From Lineus longissimus (lineage: Eukaryota > Nemertea > Pilidiophora > Heteronemertea > Lineidae), in the NCBI RefSeq assembly GCF_910592395.1, contig NC_088316.1, positions 12,650,001 to 12,714,000 on the forward strand: a stretch of 64,000 nucleotides of DNA, given 5' to 3'. Positions 1 to 12,087 of this stretch are shown here, one piece after another. Under the pieces are notes generated by a model. The model made no database searches. It saw only the letters and a list, made by a program, of their open reading frames with translations, and was not told the DNA's origin. How positions within the stretch are numbered: the stretch's first letter is position 1; every line of letters starts with the position of its first letter. The translations under genes and the position numbers were made by a program.

Positions 1-434
1 ACAATATTGTTGAGCACTGAACGCTGATAGTGTATCGTTTTCAGTTGAGCCACTATCAAAATTAAAATGATACAGATGAGGTTCATAAAGTGAAAATTGA
101 TGTTGTAACTGATTTTCACAAACTTAAAAACCTACAGTGATGCATGTTTTTTGGCTGAAAAATCCTAAAAGGTTTTTCGGGAGCTCAAAAACGTTTATTT
201 ACAAGATTGTGTGGTGCATTCATTAAACAAAATATCCGAGGCATTTAGGTTAATTTGGTAATTCCTGTCAGGACCGCAGTAGGAATGAACTAATTAGGCG
301 ACGTTAAAAAATAATGATAATATTTTGTTAGATAGAAGGAGGAAGATATTTTAACCTACATAGTCGTGATGGTTCAAGAGAATATTCCGATACAGGGAAG
401 ATACACCTGCTAAAGGGTCATTTCACTAAGAATG
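1..434. other. Non-coding stretch, nothing recognised
   Basis: No reading frame, repeat or regulatory pattern stands out here. It ends where the first arm of the family A inverted-repeat element begins. Confidence 0.5.
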
Positions 435-649
435 TTGACCGTACGCACCACTAATGTGGCTAGAAGTTGAAATTCTAAAGCATTAGAACTTTCTCAAAAT
501 GAAGTGAATGCAAATTGCAATTGAGTGGGAGACTTTGTTTTCCAGGGAACAGCCTCCCATACCCTAAATGGGCAGTCGCTTCATTTTAATGGAGTGCTAA
601 TTGCTTTAGGATTTCAAGTTCTAGCCAAAATGGTGGTGCCTATGGTCAA
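435..649. mobile_element. MITE family A, copy 1 (long terminal inverted repeats)
   Basis: The first and last ~75 bases are inverted copies of each other: both arms, read inward, start TTGACC and pass through a GGCTAGAA.TTGAAAT.CTAAAGCA core. The arms differ at scattered positions, so this is an old insertion. The middle (about 505-575) has no coding capacity and itself holds a short inverted GGGAG/CTCCC pair. A second copy lies at 46112-46320 and shares both arms and parts of the middle, which shows a mobile family rather than a chance hairpin. Short length, long arms and no ORF fit a non-autonomous DNA transposon. The target-site duplication is not clear, so the superfamily is not assigned. 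Confidence 0.85.
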
Positions 650-784
650 TCCTTAATCGATACAGCCAAAGAGTGATTTTATGTTGTTGGTACTTAGTTT
701 CATCCACAATTCTGTCTGAAGTAGTCCAGCGAGACATCCTCATCCGTGACAAGACCAATCCGGGCCGTTATATTCAACGACATA

Positions 785-1112
785 CATGTATAAACCATAA
801 CGCTATTTTGCCCTATACCGCGCCATTAAGAGAATTCAGGCCTAGGCCAATTCACGATATATTGTCTTTAAACAAAGCCCGCTCCCACCTTGGCCTAAAT
901 TCCCATTGTTCTACTGTTCTAATTGAGGGTTCTCAGGCAAATCTTGTTATCATGTATAAACCATAACGCTATTTTGCCCTTACCTCGCAATTAAGAGAAT
1001 TCAGGCCTAGGCCAATTCACGGTCTATTGTCTTTATACAAAGCCCGCTCGCACCTAGGCCTAAATTCCCATTGTCCTACTGTAACTGAGGGTTATCAGGG
1101 AAATCTTGTTAA
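785..1112 (+). repeat. Dispersed repeat family B, two tandem copies (166-bp period)
   Basis: Two head-to-tail copies begin at 785 and 951, both starting CATGTATAAACCATAACGC. They share the AATTCAGGCCTAGGCCAATT block and a following ATTGTCTTTA.ACAAAGCCC block. The copies differ at roughly a tenth of positions. Single or partial copies lie at 19365-19450 (reverse orientation), 20551-20680 and 27447-27490. Presence in both orientations at distant sites implies a transposed or retroposed unit. No inverted ends, poly-A tail or coding region was seen, so the class is unknown. A short stop-limited frame through it has no recognisable product. Confidence 0.85.
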
Positions 1113-1280
1113 CATCGACCACATAAAACAGCTTTTATGGGGACGGTTGACCTTTACCGGCTTGGGCAAATAAACACCGACGTCTTCGCGTGAATTTTAC
1201 TACCACATTGTCTACTACGTCTCTGACTTGATTTTGTGTACATGCACCTGTAAGTTTTCGATACAGGTGTGCAAGGGATA

Positions 1281-1412
1281 GCAGTCCTAGGGCTGATAGT
1301 CCGTGTAACAATAGCCCGCATTGCTAAATGTTTTGGTTAGGGTTAGCGGTACAATAGATCATGCTGCTTAATTGATCAAATACAATGCTACCGGACTATG
1401 ACTCCAGGGGGA
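1281..1412. repeat. Weak inverted repeat, possible decayed MITE
   Basis: GGGCTGATAGTCCG near 1290 and CCGGACTATGACTCC near 1391 are inverted relatives about 100 bases apart. The arms are short and imperfect and no second copy was found, so the element call is tentative. Confidence 0.25.
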
Positions 1413-2620
1413 CTATATCCGCTGTCACAACGGCCTCGCATATTTTTATTAGATGGAAAAATATTCACATCCAAGTGTTTTGACTGCTGGTCAGTTTCTT
1501 TTACAATGAAAATTTATTTTTTATGATATCTGATTTGACACCCAATATCAATCTATCACGATGATTACCCCAAAAACCTCCAACTGCTGCTTGTGATTAT
1601 GAAGGAGAGCAGAGGGACTGGAAGCCGTAAAGCATAAAGCGACCATAAATGTGGCATTACATCTTGGCAGTGTCACTTTCCGGTCATATTTCTGGCGGTA
1701 TCTCTCCCCTTGTGGTCCACTTGTTATCCTCCCATTTTTGACTAATATAGCGTGCGATATTACTTTACCTGGAGGGACGGCCGGTAATGTTTATTTAGGA
1801 GCAATGCCTTGCCTCTGGGAACACGGACTCCGAGGTCTTCGTGATATCGATTTTCTTATTAACACTTAAACACCGGCATTGGTATTGGTGATGATGGTGT
1901 TGTAACTTCAGTGCATAGCAAAATAGCAACAGTTTAAAGTGATACTATGATGTGATTTACAACTTTGCGGAAATACGTCCGTTTTTAATTGTTGATCACA
2001 AATGTAAAGCTCAAATTTTCCATTTTTGATTAGATTTATTATAAAATCGCTGAATATAAACCACCGCGACCGCGAAAATGTTCATGTTGTGACGTCATCA
2101 ACGAAAACGGCATCGAAGCGAGCCGTCCGGGCGGGATTAAACCATCAATTTCTAGAAAATGTGCATATCGATTCGAAAACCTTACCGATTTAGGAGAAAG
2201 TGACATAGTCATTTGTCAAAAACAGCTAAAACATTATATGGTGAAATTTGACACGAGTTACCCTTTAACGGACTCGTAAACCCAAAGCACAGGTTCTCAC
2301 GCCAGCAACTGCGAGATTGTCAACACTGCGTACGTACTGCATTGTACAACAATTGGTAGGACGTATCATGTTCTTGGGAAAGTACTTAAAATGAAAAATG
2401 ACCGTGTAAGTAGTCCTAAATATAAGAGTCCTCATTAAAGATTGTCAATAACAAATAAGGTCAAAATGAGGGGCAATGACCCTGCAGTACAGTACATACA
2501 TTTGCATTCTGTGCACTTAATATGAGTGAATTATTTAAGTAAGAGTAATCTAATGTCACCTTGGACGATGAATGCTTTATCTCTACTTTATATCATTGTG
2601 ACAATCAAGGTTTTTGCTTC
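1413..2620. other. Non-coding stretch, nothing recognised
   Basis: No frame longer than about 72 codons and no clear repeat. Around 2055-2140 there is a locally CpG-richer patch with no further support for a promoter. Confidence 0.5.
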
Positions 2621-2653
2621 TTATCAACATCTAAAACATTTGGATGTTGATAA
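2621..2653. repeat. Perfect 11-bp hairpin
   Basis: TTATCAACATC and GATGTTGATAA are exact inverted copies separated by 11 bases. It is too short for a microRNA precursor and has no neighbouring gene, so no function is assigned. Confidence 0.6.
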
Positions 2654-2882
2654 TTGGTTGATAAAGGAATACACTTCTTAGTATTAAGTGTTGCGTTCAA
2701 ATACAGCAATAAGTCAATTTTAGCACCTTGGTAAAATAGCAAGTGATTGACCAATCCATACATTTCAACCTTATTAACTCCTTTTATCAGACTATTATCA
2801 ATATTTGGAATGTATTACGTAATTTCAATAACCGATAATTAGTAATACAAATTTCATGAATATACAATACAATACACATGTA

Positions 2883-2932
2883 CATAACATAACATAACAT
2901 TACATGAATATGTAATACATAACATAACATAA
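2883..2932. repeat. ATAAC-type microsatellite
   Basis: Two runs of CATAA units (2883-2900 and about 2917-2932) are separated by a degenerate spacer. This is a simple-sequence repeat. Confidence 0.8.
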
Positions 2933-5900
2933 ATAATGATGTATGAACAAGTTTTTTCACCTTGCGTGTAGATAAATAATTATAAGGTAATAAATAGTGA
3001 ATTTTTTTACCAGACGTGTACATTTATGCAACAGAAAATACGACAGAAGTATCGCAATTACCAAGGAGAACACCTTGCATGCGATTATCGCTTTGTGAAT
3101 AAGTAAGATTTTTTTTCGAACTGAAAAAAACCCATTCAAACTGTGCCATTTTGACCATTCGCGTACCAGTATTACAACTTTCAAATAGTCGCTGAAACTT
3201 TTCATTTCTAATACTCAATGCAATGGCATCATCCTGAGATCAGACTTTTTTTACTCCTATACGTCATATACAAAAATACCGACAGGCGGAGTTTATTGAA
3301 AACCACTGGTTATGACATGATGAATGGCATAGGCCAAGAGTCAAACCGTCAGTCATGAAGTGGCATCGCGTAATGATCAGTTGAATATTAGCAAGTTTCG
3401 AGGACACTCTGGCGAATCACTCCCCAGATTGCCGGGAATCTGTTTGCCGAGCTTGCCTGTCCTGGGAAAGGAAAATGTATTCAAAAATGTTAGAAAAACT
3501 GTGTTGTTAGGGTCTTTCAACGAAATATTGTTGTGTTCATCTGGTATAAAGGATTACCGAGCATGCTTTGCATCAAATATAGAGAAATATGCACTGCTGG
3601 TTTGTCCTATGGTAAGCAAACAAATAGGAAAATATGCATGGATTGATTTTGTGCGTGTACCACAGAGTAACCTGCTGCGTTAAGTTACCTCGAAATTGTG
3701 TATATGATGTCATATGGTCCATGTTACCAGATGGACAAAGCTTATGTCAGAACATCTACCGACGAGCAAACATTTTGGATGGTCTTCTTGTGAGGCAGCC
3801 ATTCTCCCAGGTTTTAAGAAGCACTATCCAGGGCAGTCTGTTCGGTAAGTTGGAAGGCTTGATAAGATTCTCGGCAATATGGGGAACTCATTCTCCAGGG
3901 TGGAGGAGATAACCAGGATTATCATTATGATTACGTATGATTTTAATGTTTTCAATTACTCGTTTCAAATACTCGTGAAAATGAGTATTTGATGAAAACA
4001 TCTTTAAAAATGTGTTTTGGCAAGAACGCAACATTCTCAACGATGATCAAAAGATACACTAATCAATTCCAATGATATGCTAGCCTTATACAATACTTTT
4101 CGAATAATGATGTACGCATTATACCTTTGTATGTAATATTGACAAGCACATAACCCGATGTATGTATTATTGAACACAGTGTACATGCATGCAAACCTCA
4201 CAAAGAAAGGCAAATAAACGGATAAAATATGCATATTCCATCGATAGACATTCCTATTAATTTCTCTTGGCACAGGCATGATCAGACTTGCACTTTCTAC
4301 GTTACTGATAAACACTACACCGCTTCAGCTGATTTGGAGCCATCAGCCTCGCTCTAGAAATACTCTCGACCCCGTTCGCGGCGTATCGTCTACCGATTCT
4401 GCGACCTCAATACATTTGTTTTGAATTCTGAGCAGACGCTTCATAGACGCTTGCGGAATGCTCCAAGTGGAATAAGGCTAGACAACTGGTCTTTAGGTTA
4501 TGATCGACAGTGTGATTTAAGGACTATATTCGATTCTATAGGACTAGATTTTGACGATTTGGATTTACTAAATCAAGAAAGATGTCAGGTAGGGTTTTTA
4601 TTTGAGTCTGTATCTATTGTTACGCGGACACGCCCCCTCTTAAGAACCGCATCTCTACTCACTCCAACCCCTGGTCTTTAATGCGGCGTTTATTTTTGTC
4701 AACATAAGGACCTGCTGTATCAATGAGGGCAATTTTTGCAACCCAGCAGCTGCACTAATGAACTATCGCGGCATCACTAGAAATTCCCAAAGCAAAGGGG
4801 CTCATTGTAAATGTCTACATCCAAGTCGACGGTGCAGAAAGGCGTACGTTTCTGTTGAGCAGCGATTTTTTCTTTATATTTATTGCGTTATTTGGCGAAG
4901 TGTCATCAATTCCAATTTCTACGACAAGAAGTCAGAATTGTCGATAACATGCTCTGTCGCCTGAAAACATAAGCAAGACTTGGACATGTTGGAACGGGGT
5001 GTTTTATTTCGCAATGATTTTGCTGCCGTCCTTAGCATTCAAGGCGTTGGCAGCATGCAGGAGATTCTGCCAAGGCGTCAAGACCGTATCGTTTCCGTCA
5101 CTATGCGGCTGATGTTACAACGGGCTTGCAAGGGGCTTGCAAGGGGAAATAAATGTCGCTTTAAAAATGTTACTTATCTGCGGCAGCATTTATTCAATGT
5201 TAAAACTTGAAGGAGATGATAACATCATATCGGTTCTGTCAGGGTGTATCAGTATGAAAGGATACACTTAAGAATTGTACAATCAAGTTAACGCCGGGGG
5301 ATGTGTGTACGCAACATACACATTTGTCATTACATTCGCGTCCTACTTCATATCATGTCCTGTCACAGCTCTTATATTACGGATGTAATCTCTCCATACT
5401 TGGGGCTACTTACCAGTTAATTAACAGACAAGCCGCATCTTGAGCCCATTGATTTATGTCACATTGTCATTGTAAGGGTGTCAATAGTTCATCGGCGGCG
5501 ATGGTGAATCATTGCTCATCGCCCCCTTGCTTCAGCTGCATAAACACTATTGCCATCCACAGTAGGACAATAGCTCCTGTATGCCAATCAACTCTTTGTT
5601 TTGTATCTGGCTTCAATGTGTGGAACTGTGTTCTTCTTTGAAGAGATGAAGGTATTGATTGTGTCTACACAGGCTACGGTTACATATTATTCTAATCTTA
5701 TACGGTAGTCTCTTTTCCCTCGTTTTCCTTTATAGGAAATAGAGGTAATCCTCGCCATTGCTCTTAGCACGAAGTCAATACTTTCACAATATTCGGCATA
5801 AATCCGCAGCTGTCTCGTTCATATAATTGTTTATTAGCCTCATCTAGCAAGAGATATGATAAGATAGGAAAGAAGCGGGTGCTACCTTAACACCAACGTT

Positions 5901-6680
5901 TAAAACCACTTTTTGCAACCTTAGAACGTGCCAAACACTATCGTAAACAAAAGCTGCAGTACCACTATTTTGCGGCATCAAGAAAATATTACAGCCAAAT
6001 TGGCTTTTCTCTTCATGTCACTTAGCCCACCCTGCTCAGTTTTCCAAAAATGTTTCGAAACTTGGTATTTCTGCAGGGGCTTACTACTAATTGGCCTAAA
6101 TCATCGCTCGAGAAATGCTACCTGCAGAGGCAAGAGGAATGATGCAGTAGCCAGCATGAGCGAGATATTGGCGCATTCTGTAGGTCGAGGTCTACTTGTG
6201 CAACTATTGCCTACGGCGAAGAATACTTTGATATAACATTGAGCGATCTGACGTTTCATCAATCAAAATTGTAGGTTTGGTTTACACAAGATAATTTTCG
6301 CCATGTCATTTGGATGAGTGGAAATTCAAGGTTATTAAGTGGACTTCCATAGATGATATACAGGAAGCGCGATATTGCAGAAACGACATTATGGTCAGAT
6401 TACAGCTATATATTCAGTATGAAACTTATTACACATCGATTTACACGTCATAGATGTGTATCATATCCAACGGTTCCAACCATCTACCGTAAGCATACTC
6501 TAGTTTCACCAGTCTAAGAACTGTTCTGAATATCTGAATTCGAACTTGCAGCATGGAGGCTTTCAGTGTCTATGTATTGTTTTTACCGATCTGCCTTTAT
6601 ATGTATGTTCTATTATGATAGACAATTGGGTTGGTGGAAGCACTGAAGCTGTCCGATTGTCATGACGTAATGTTGCCTTG
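2933..6680. other. Non-coding stretch with one very weak exon candidate
   Basis: No recognised gene. The only frame with a plausible splice donor is at 4358-4588 and is discussed under findings. Frames near 3360-3912 and 5928-6236 are unrecognised and consistent with chance. Confidence 0.45.
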
Positions 6681-6933
6681 TTATACTATATCGTAGAAAG
6701 AATCTATCGGTCTCATATCGGTGAAAAAAGAGCATACATGTACTTCGTTGCTGTGAACCAATAAGTTGATATCGGTACCAGAAGTATTTTGACCAAACAT
6801 GACTTATACCATATCGTAGGAAAGAATCTATCGGTCTTAAATCGGTGAAAAAAGAGCATACATGTACTTCGTTGCTGTCAACCAAAAGGTTGATATCGGT
6901 ACCAGAAGTATTTTGACCAAACATTACTTATAC
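6681..6933 (+). repeat. Tandem duplication, about 123-bp unit, two copies
   Basis: Copies at 6681-6803 and 6804-6933 are nearly identical, sharing AAAGAATCTATCGGTCT and GAGCATACATGTACTTCG. A few substitutions and one single-base insertion separate them. The duplication creates an artificial repeated peptide in a reverse-strand frame, so that frame should not be read as a gene. Confidence 0.9.
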
Positions 6934-7070
6934 AGTATCTCAAAGGAATTTAACCTCGACCTACTTACGTCAAAAATAATAGTTATGCTGGGGTGGAATT
7001 TATGATGTGGATTGATATTGCATCTGTATTTATGTTACGATACACTGGGAGACCTGTAACCCATCTTTAA

Positions 7071-7294
7071 AGGCCTACGCCGTTCGTTAAAATTTTAAAA
7101 TTCATAATTTGAATTTGAAAATTCCCGATTGCGTGAGTACGTCCTAAATATTAATTTCAGCATTGCTAATGACTGTGTAGTCAGATATGCAAATACTATA
7201 CATACCGAGTTTTAGCGCATCTGCATGCATTGTGTGACTGCATTTCTATTTTCTTGAGCCTCCGGTATATAAATATGAACGCAGTGGAACCCCT
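7071..7294 (+). mobile_element. MITE family C, copy 1
   Basis: The left end is TTAA followed by AGGCCTACGCCGTTCGTTA. The right end is a decayed inverted version (AACGC...ACCCCTTTGG). The interior is AT-rich and non-coding, and it aligns along its length with 58422-58666 (same orientation) and 51986-52218 (opposite). Shared interior words include CATTTCTAT and ATGCAAATACTATA. The left TTAA is intact at 7067-7070; the right one reads TTGG. Length about 224 bp. Non-autonomous DNA transposon using TTAA targets. Confidence 0.8.
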
Positions 7295-10200
7295 TTGGAT
7301 TGTTCAGTATCAAAGTTTACATAGTCTTATTTGTGGATTTGATAGGCTTAAAAAAGCTGCCATGAATAAAATGCCTTTTTACTTATGATATTGAAGGGTA
7401 TGGAAATAAACATATGAAAATGGAATTATAAAGCACTCACTGTATATATACATCATAAAGTAGGTTTTACACGGGTTTTACCATGAGCATATTCAGCGTT
7501 CAACACGGAGGCTGCTATCAAGATAGAGAACAGATTACCAGCAACTCACACATTGAGCAAAATATGGTCCAACCATATTGCCTACTGAGCAAGTGTAATG
7601 CACGTCTCTCAACCTAGTTTCAAAATCGCTGCAGTAATTTACTAATTAATGGCTTAATAATTCTCTTGGCAATTTGTCTCCATGATGTGATTATACTAAA
7701 CGCTGGAGGCAATTTTCCATCCAGTCTGTGTGATATTGTTCTAAGCTGTCTACGCAGACCTCGTGCATAATTTAGGTAATCTAGTGTGACAATGGATATA
7801 TGAGAAAACATTAAGTATACTACTCTGAATATTCAAGCCCAAGGCTAAATTCGATAGTCAATATACATAGGTCTAGTGGATGTTTAGGTAAGGATTTGTT
7901 GAGATAGGTTTTAGTTACAACATGCACTCGGCTTTTTGCTCACGGGAAAAAGAATACGATATAATTCCAGAACATCAGGTGGCAGTTTATTTGTACAGCA
8001 GTACAGCACATACAGGTGTCTGATGAGGTAGCATATAAAAAAGCACATGAAAAATGTTTGAGTGCTTATACTTAGCAGACAGCTAAAAGTGTTTTTCATG
8101 TCGTTCTGGCCAAAGGTACTCCGTTGAACTCAGGAATGTGTCCAGATCGCCAAAATAGTGGTGTTCCGCAACACTAGATTATTCTACGGCCTGACCATTG
8201 CTGAAGAAACAGAGTATAGCTCTTTCATGTTGTCGACGAAAGCCAGCTGCCCAGGGCAGTATAACATTACTTGTGATCACACTGTTACAGTTTAGTGACA
8301 AGAGGTCAGTCAAGCACCTTTGGTCAGATTTACACGTATCTCAAAAACACATCGAGACAAATGATATAGAGTCGGAAGCTGTTACGGGATTAAACACATC
8401 AAGATAAATCTCTCTTTCGACAGCAACACTATTTTTGGCTGACACAGCATTTGGCCTACCACCAATTTGGCCTACCACCAATGTACATTGTAGTTTACAC
8501 GTAGTTTACATTGGAACAGATAGGTAGGAACCAGTATGATCATGTCATGTGGTTGAATATGACATTGAAGAGCACATCATGGTAAACTCTTTTTTGGCGA
8601 TAACGCTTTCGGTAGACTCAAACTGACAACAGTATGGTTTAAAAGTACAGATATTAGAGAGTTTGAGATCAGGGACTTATCACGGATAAACGTATACGGA
8701 TATAAATGTACACAAAATTCGTCCTCTTTCAACAGAGTTTTATTCGTATACGTAAAAGGATCCTTGATATGTCGCTGTTCCGTACATGTACATTAAGGCA
8801 GTCCCGACCAACTGTCAGATTGCAACCACGCGCTGGTTCTCAACAATAATTGCTCCATAATGAAATTGACATCATAGCTCAAGCATCTTCCATCTCATCA
8901 ATTGAAATCTTCGATTAATTATCTGCCGCCGCATCCCCCATTTCTGCCGTCAGCAATGTGCTTGAGGCTTGCTGCTTGGCCTCATTGTATGAGTAATGTG
9001 TAATGGTCCAGATTGCTAATTAGGATACTAATGAGCCATTTTGTGTAATCAAACATTCTGTATGCTAATCTACGGTGCTTGTACTCTTGATACTTATATA
9101 TATATATATATACATTCTTTATTTATGTAAATAAGTAATATTAACATCGTTTAGTAGTGCATGGTGCAAAATTATGAAGGTGTTCAAAATTTACTTGTCA
9201 TAATTTTGTCATAAGATGAAAAACATTTAGCTTTCACAAATAGGATTACCAGCAGTGTGAAGATCATTTCCTTATTTGTGACCCCCCTCAAAATGGAGTG
9301 CCGCGCATCAGCTCAACGAACGCCAGCTTTGCGTATCAAATCATTGATATCCTTCTTGTTCTCACCTACATCTCGCAGCCTGGAGATCACGTATAAGGCC
9401 TGCAGTCATTAACTCATCTTCTGTCGTTATTCCGATATCCAACCTCGCATATTCCAATAGTAAATTCTTGGTCACGTTCTTGTCAATGGTAATGACTGTA
9501 TAAAAAAGATAAATGGTAAACTGTAGGAACAATACTTACTTGGTTGTTATACAGTTGGTGTTGTTCATGTACATTGCTGCGGCTGCTGCTGCCTCTGAAA
9601 CAACATTGGATATAAAGGATCCTGCCATGTTTAAGATATTGTGCCATTTGATAACGCTAACCCTACCCATTCCTGTTTCAAAAATGCTCACCCCAACCAA
9701 GACTCTCAAAAGATAAATGTAACCAGCCCTTACCATTCATGCAACGCATCTTTTGTACGAATTTCGTGTCCATGTTAAAATTTTCATCTCTTTGGACGTG
9801 TTATGCGTAGAAGGCACGTACTGTCAGAATATATGATACATCAAGTTCGAGACCTACATGTAAGCCCACTTGGTAAGGCCTACAGCCCTTTCCAATTTGC
9901 GTGAACATGTATTGAATATAAACCTAGAAAATGCAGCCGTTCTGCAGACACATCAGAGATATACATTAAATACTCAAGGAAAGTTGCATACATGGCTCTG
10001 CACTACGACATTGTGTTAAACTGCATTTCTCCTTTGCCACCAGTAAATACCAACGACGTGCCCCTTTAAGCCATCATTGTCACTACAGAAATCGGACACA
10101 AAGTCACCATTCAGGGTTCATTAGTCAGGAATCCATCCACGTATGAGAAAGGGTCTTCTGAGGGTAGAAAGATGATGCCAGGCATCTTAATGACAGGGGT

Positions 10201-10795
10201 CCGAGCTATTTTTAGACGTAATTGCTATTTTTAAGTAATGACAAGAAAGGGTTGCAGTCTCATCAAGAGTTGTCATTGATGTAATTCGGCTGAAGAGCAG
10301 CGCCTGGAGTCACTCGGCAGATGAGGGAATGATTGGTTATCATTACGAAGGCTGGCTGAAACGAAAGAAGTGATTCGAGGCATACAGGATTATCATTCGG
10401 TTCAGCGGAGTGTCGTGACAATAATCCCATATCTGGACAAAATCATGCGATGTCCTTCCCCAGCCACCGTAGATTCCACTTTCATGCAGTAAAATCACAA
10501 ATATATGAAGGAATACCTGGAATAATAGAAGGATGTCAACAAAGTTTACGCTATTTCGTCTCACAGTCAAACCTTTCAATGGAATTTAGCCTTCAAAGTA
10601 TGATTTGGCTCTACTTAATCGGGGTTAGTCAATTCAGGCTCAAGTTCTAAAGAACCTATTAGCGAAGTGAATTTGATATCCACGAGAAAGCAGTACTTGT
10701 TGAAAATTGGAGATTAATGTACACTATGCAAATAATTTGAAAATCAATTTGGCAGGTTTAGATTTGATCTGCAGTGTGGGCTACGAGAGTTAATT
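7295..10795. other. Non-coding stretch; TAAT-rich patch near 8880-9060
   Basis: No supported gene. About 8900-9060 holds several TAAT or ATTA cores (GATTAATTAT, GCTAATTAGG, ACTAATGAGC) in a locally less AT-monotonous context. That is the composition of some homeodomain-bound enhancers, but sequence alone does not establish it. Confidence 0.4.
9095..9112. repeat. (TA)9 microsatellite
   Basis: An uninterrupted run of nine TA units. Confidence 0.9.
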
Positions 10796-10929
10796 GGGTA
10801 TTCGAAAAAGCTGGATCGCTGGACTACTGGATTGATGACTGGATTGTGACTCACGGATCACCACCGCCTGGATTGTAGCTGGCACCGCATACTGTACCGT
10901 GGTGTAGCCTATCAGTAGACCTACCGTGT
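10796..10929 (-). mobile_element. Solo end of element family D
   Basis: This segment begins GGGTATTCGAAAAAGCTGGA and continues through GATTGTGACTCA, CCGCCTGGATTGTAGCTGGC and GTAGACCTACCGTGTA. It matches the reverse complement of the right 134 bases of the complete element at 35675-36132, including sequence internal to the inverted repeat. No matching opposite end was found nearby, so it is a truncated or one-ended copy. Confidence 0.8.
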
Positions 10930-11709
10930 ATATTGCAATACTCACTATCACAACTGTCTTATTGAATGCCCCGACTTCAGTCCATCATCACTCACATTGA
11001 CTTAGGACGTTCTTCAGCTACAATACAAACCTTCTGTCAGCTTTCTAGTTCATGTAGAACCGCCGATAAAAGCCCTGTGATTTCTCTTGTGAAGAGTCTG
11101 AGACTGAGGAATCCATGGCAGTGCCAGAGTATGCACTTGAGGTACGAAATCTCTGCCTTCGCGTACTGACAAAAGCGAAAAGTGGTGCTTTGCCTACCCA
11201 AGAAAGCCGTTGCTCCAAGGACCAACAAGGCGTGGTTGAAATATTGTTGTTCTGCTGATGGCTGAGATATTTTATTTAGTATGGGTACTGGCATTGAATA
11301 AAGCACGCGTCGTCTATACCCTAAAACAAATAAAACTTAGATTGGTCGTTTCATGAATGTGGTCGAGGATAATGGTACAAACAGAAAAAAGTTCTGACAG
11401 TGGGAAGAAGACGAACAGAAAGTCTATGAAAAATAAACACAATGTAGGCCTATCATAGTCTAGTACATAGATTACATAATTTGCATATTTTCATGTAGTC
11501 TGAAGGTTTTATCAGCAGCATACTGACCTACTGTTGTTATGGTGTAGGAAGTCATGGGCAATTTTCCCAAAGGCCTACTTGCAGTCAAAGTAATATAGAC
11601 CACACATGAAAATCGACATAGTTTGATATGGAATAAGAGCTAACTATAAACGCATCTAGGCCAAGGGGCAATCACTGCACGTCAGTCCTTGCTCTGCAAA
11701 TAGAGCCGG

Positions 11710-11763
11710 AGGTCAAGGGTCACGTGAGTGCGGTCAAGGACCATGTGAGAAGTTCAAGGGTCA
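11710..11763 (+). promoter_or_regulatory. Three phased nuclear-receptor-like sites
   Basis: AGGTCAAGGGTCA (11710), CGGTCAAGGACCA (11731) and AGTTCAAGGGTCA (11751) recur every 20-21 bases. The first matches the DR1 arrangement (AGGTCA, one base, GGGTCA) known for HNF4/RXR-type receptors. The others are near matches. Either a degenerate 20-bp tandem repeat created the pattern or it is a functional cluster; the sequence does not decide. Confidence 0.4.
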
Positions 11764-12073
11764 TTGAACTGTGACGGGTGTGGCGTTTGAAATAGGCCTT
11801 TTTTCTGGCCTGAAGAACTATCGATTCACACACGGTCATTTTCTTTGAAATCAAAATGTTGTGCAACGAATCAGCATACATTGGGGCTATGGTTTCCATC
11901 TATGGTTTTTATAGAAAACATGTATGTACGACACTATGTTATCTAGTCCCGTACATTAGCTCCGTAATATACTTCTTTACGAAACGCAGAATTACTTGTA
12001 ACTTAAATAACATCATGGCTATATATACATTTCAAGTATACTGCAATTGCGTACATTGTATACTGTTATTGGT

Positions 12074-12087
12074 GTTACCATGGTAAC
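12074..12087. promoter_or_regulatory. Perfect palindromic RFX X-box-like site
   Basis: GTTACCATGGTAAC is a full 14-base palindrome fitting the GTTNCC-ATGG-NAAC type of X-box bound by RFX factors. No gene start is evident beside it. Confidence 0.45.

Noticed and set aside
1328-1345. GGTTAGGGTTAG, and its reverse near 19270, telomere-like
   Set aside because: Only two units at each site, so it is not an internal telomeric array.
6613-6924. 103-codon reverse frame with a repeated peptide
   Set aside because: The peptide repeat is produced by the 123-bp DNA duplication, and its two halves read the same DNA in different phases. Not a protein repeat.
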